From Brevundimonas pishanensis (GTDB lineage Bacteria; Pseudomonadota; Alphaproteobacteria; Caulobacterales; Caulobacteraceae): DNA of 64,000 nucleotides. The DNA is taken from assembly GCF_022750635.1 (NCBI RefSeq), contig NZ_JAJKBG010000004.1, positions 280,729-344,728 on the forward strand. The letters run 5' to 3'. Below, piece after piece: positions 63,983 to 64,000 of this stretch (position 1 is its first letter; the number at the start of each line of letters is the position of its first letter). The notes under the pieces were generated by a model that made no database searches, was not told the DNA's origin, and saw only the letters and a program-made list of their open reading frames with translations. The translations under genes and the position numbers were made by a program.

Positions 63983-64000
63983 GGGTGCGGGAGTAGGATT

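Overview
The window is a dense, GC-rich bacterial chromosome segment that most resembles an alphaproteobacterium, probably Caulobacterales (inference). The grounds are several large TonB-dependent receptors, separate Rieske/cytochrome b/cytochrome c1 genes, an alphaproteobacterial-type LexA operator (GTTC-N7-GTTC), a globin-coupled chemotaxis receptor, and a propionyl-CoA regulator of the XRE/ScfR type. Genes are tightly packed with many 1-4 bp start/stop overlaps. No gene-free stretch exceeds 300 bases. I saw no rRNA, tRNA, CRISPR array, insertion sequence or replication origin.

Layout. 1-157: end of a Cys/Met-metabolism PLP enzyme. 222-3534: two tandem secreted M28 peptidases. 3655-6400: cytochrome bc1 operon. 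6605-9838: trmL, a TonB-C-like lipoprotein, a secreted M19 dipeptidase and hemF behind a possible FNR/FixK box. 9896-12442: hybrid sensor kinase with a periplasmic helical-repeat sensor. 12530-14593: amidotransferase, rlmJ and a small phage-like gene. 14542-15164: an AT-rich, probably frameshifted gene. 15217-17580: kbl-tdh threonine catabolism. 17625-20668: MliC/DUF4232 lipoprotein divergent from a Zur-box-controlled, histidine-rich zinc receptor. 20907-23510: a second receptor with a Gly/Pro-rich insertion.

23593-31597 is a translationally coupled operon for propionyl-CoA to succinyl-CoA (pccB, pccA, a DUF805 membrane protein, mutA, mutB, mce). It is divergent from its likely regulator (31731-33134) across an array of TTTGCAAA-like sites. 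33356-35572: third receptor. 35605-36015: small AT-rich membrane protein. 36204-42245: peptide-import operon in which the solute-binding protein is fused to the first permease, followed by a second permease, a double ATPase and a P1 peptidase. 42234-47331: MacAB-TolC-like export operon led by a small secreted protein. 47543-52176: leucine catabolism genes (ivd, mccB, mccA), divergent from a LysR regulator.

53384-55831: coupled GNAT, SnoaL-like and serine hydrolase genes of unknown role. 55828-58520: UdgX plus radical SAM DNA-repair pair with a LexA box at the start codon. 58589-63751: LprI-type lipoprotein, SulP permease, globin-coupled MCP and a PfpI/DJ-1 protein.

Together the genes suggest an aerobic heterotroph that degrades peptides outside the cytoplasm and imports them through TonB and ABC systems. 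It would burn threonine, leucine and odd-chain/branched-chain carbon through propionyl-CoA, and it appears to watch zinc, DNA damage and oxygen. The best leads for something new are the binding-protein/permease fusion, the SOS box on the radical SAM-UdgX pair, the operator array at the propionate locus, and the AT-rich gene with an A6-run frameshift. All functional calls come from reading the sequence; no database search was run.
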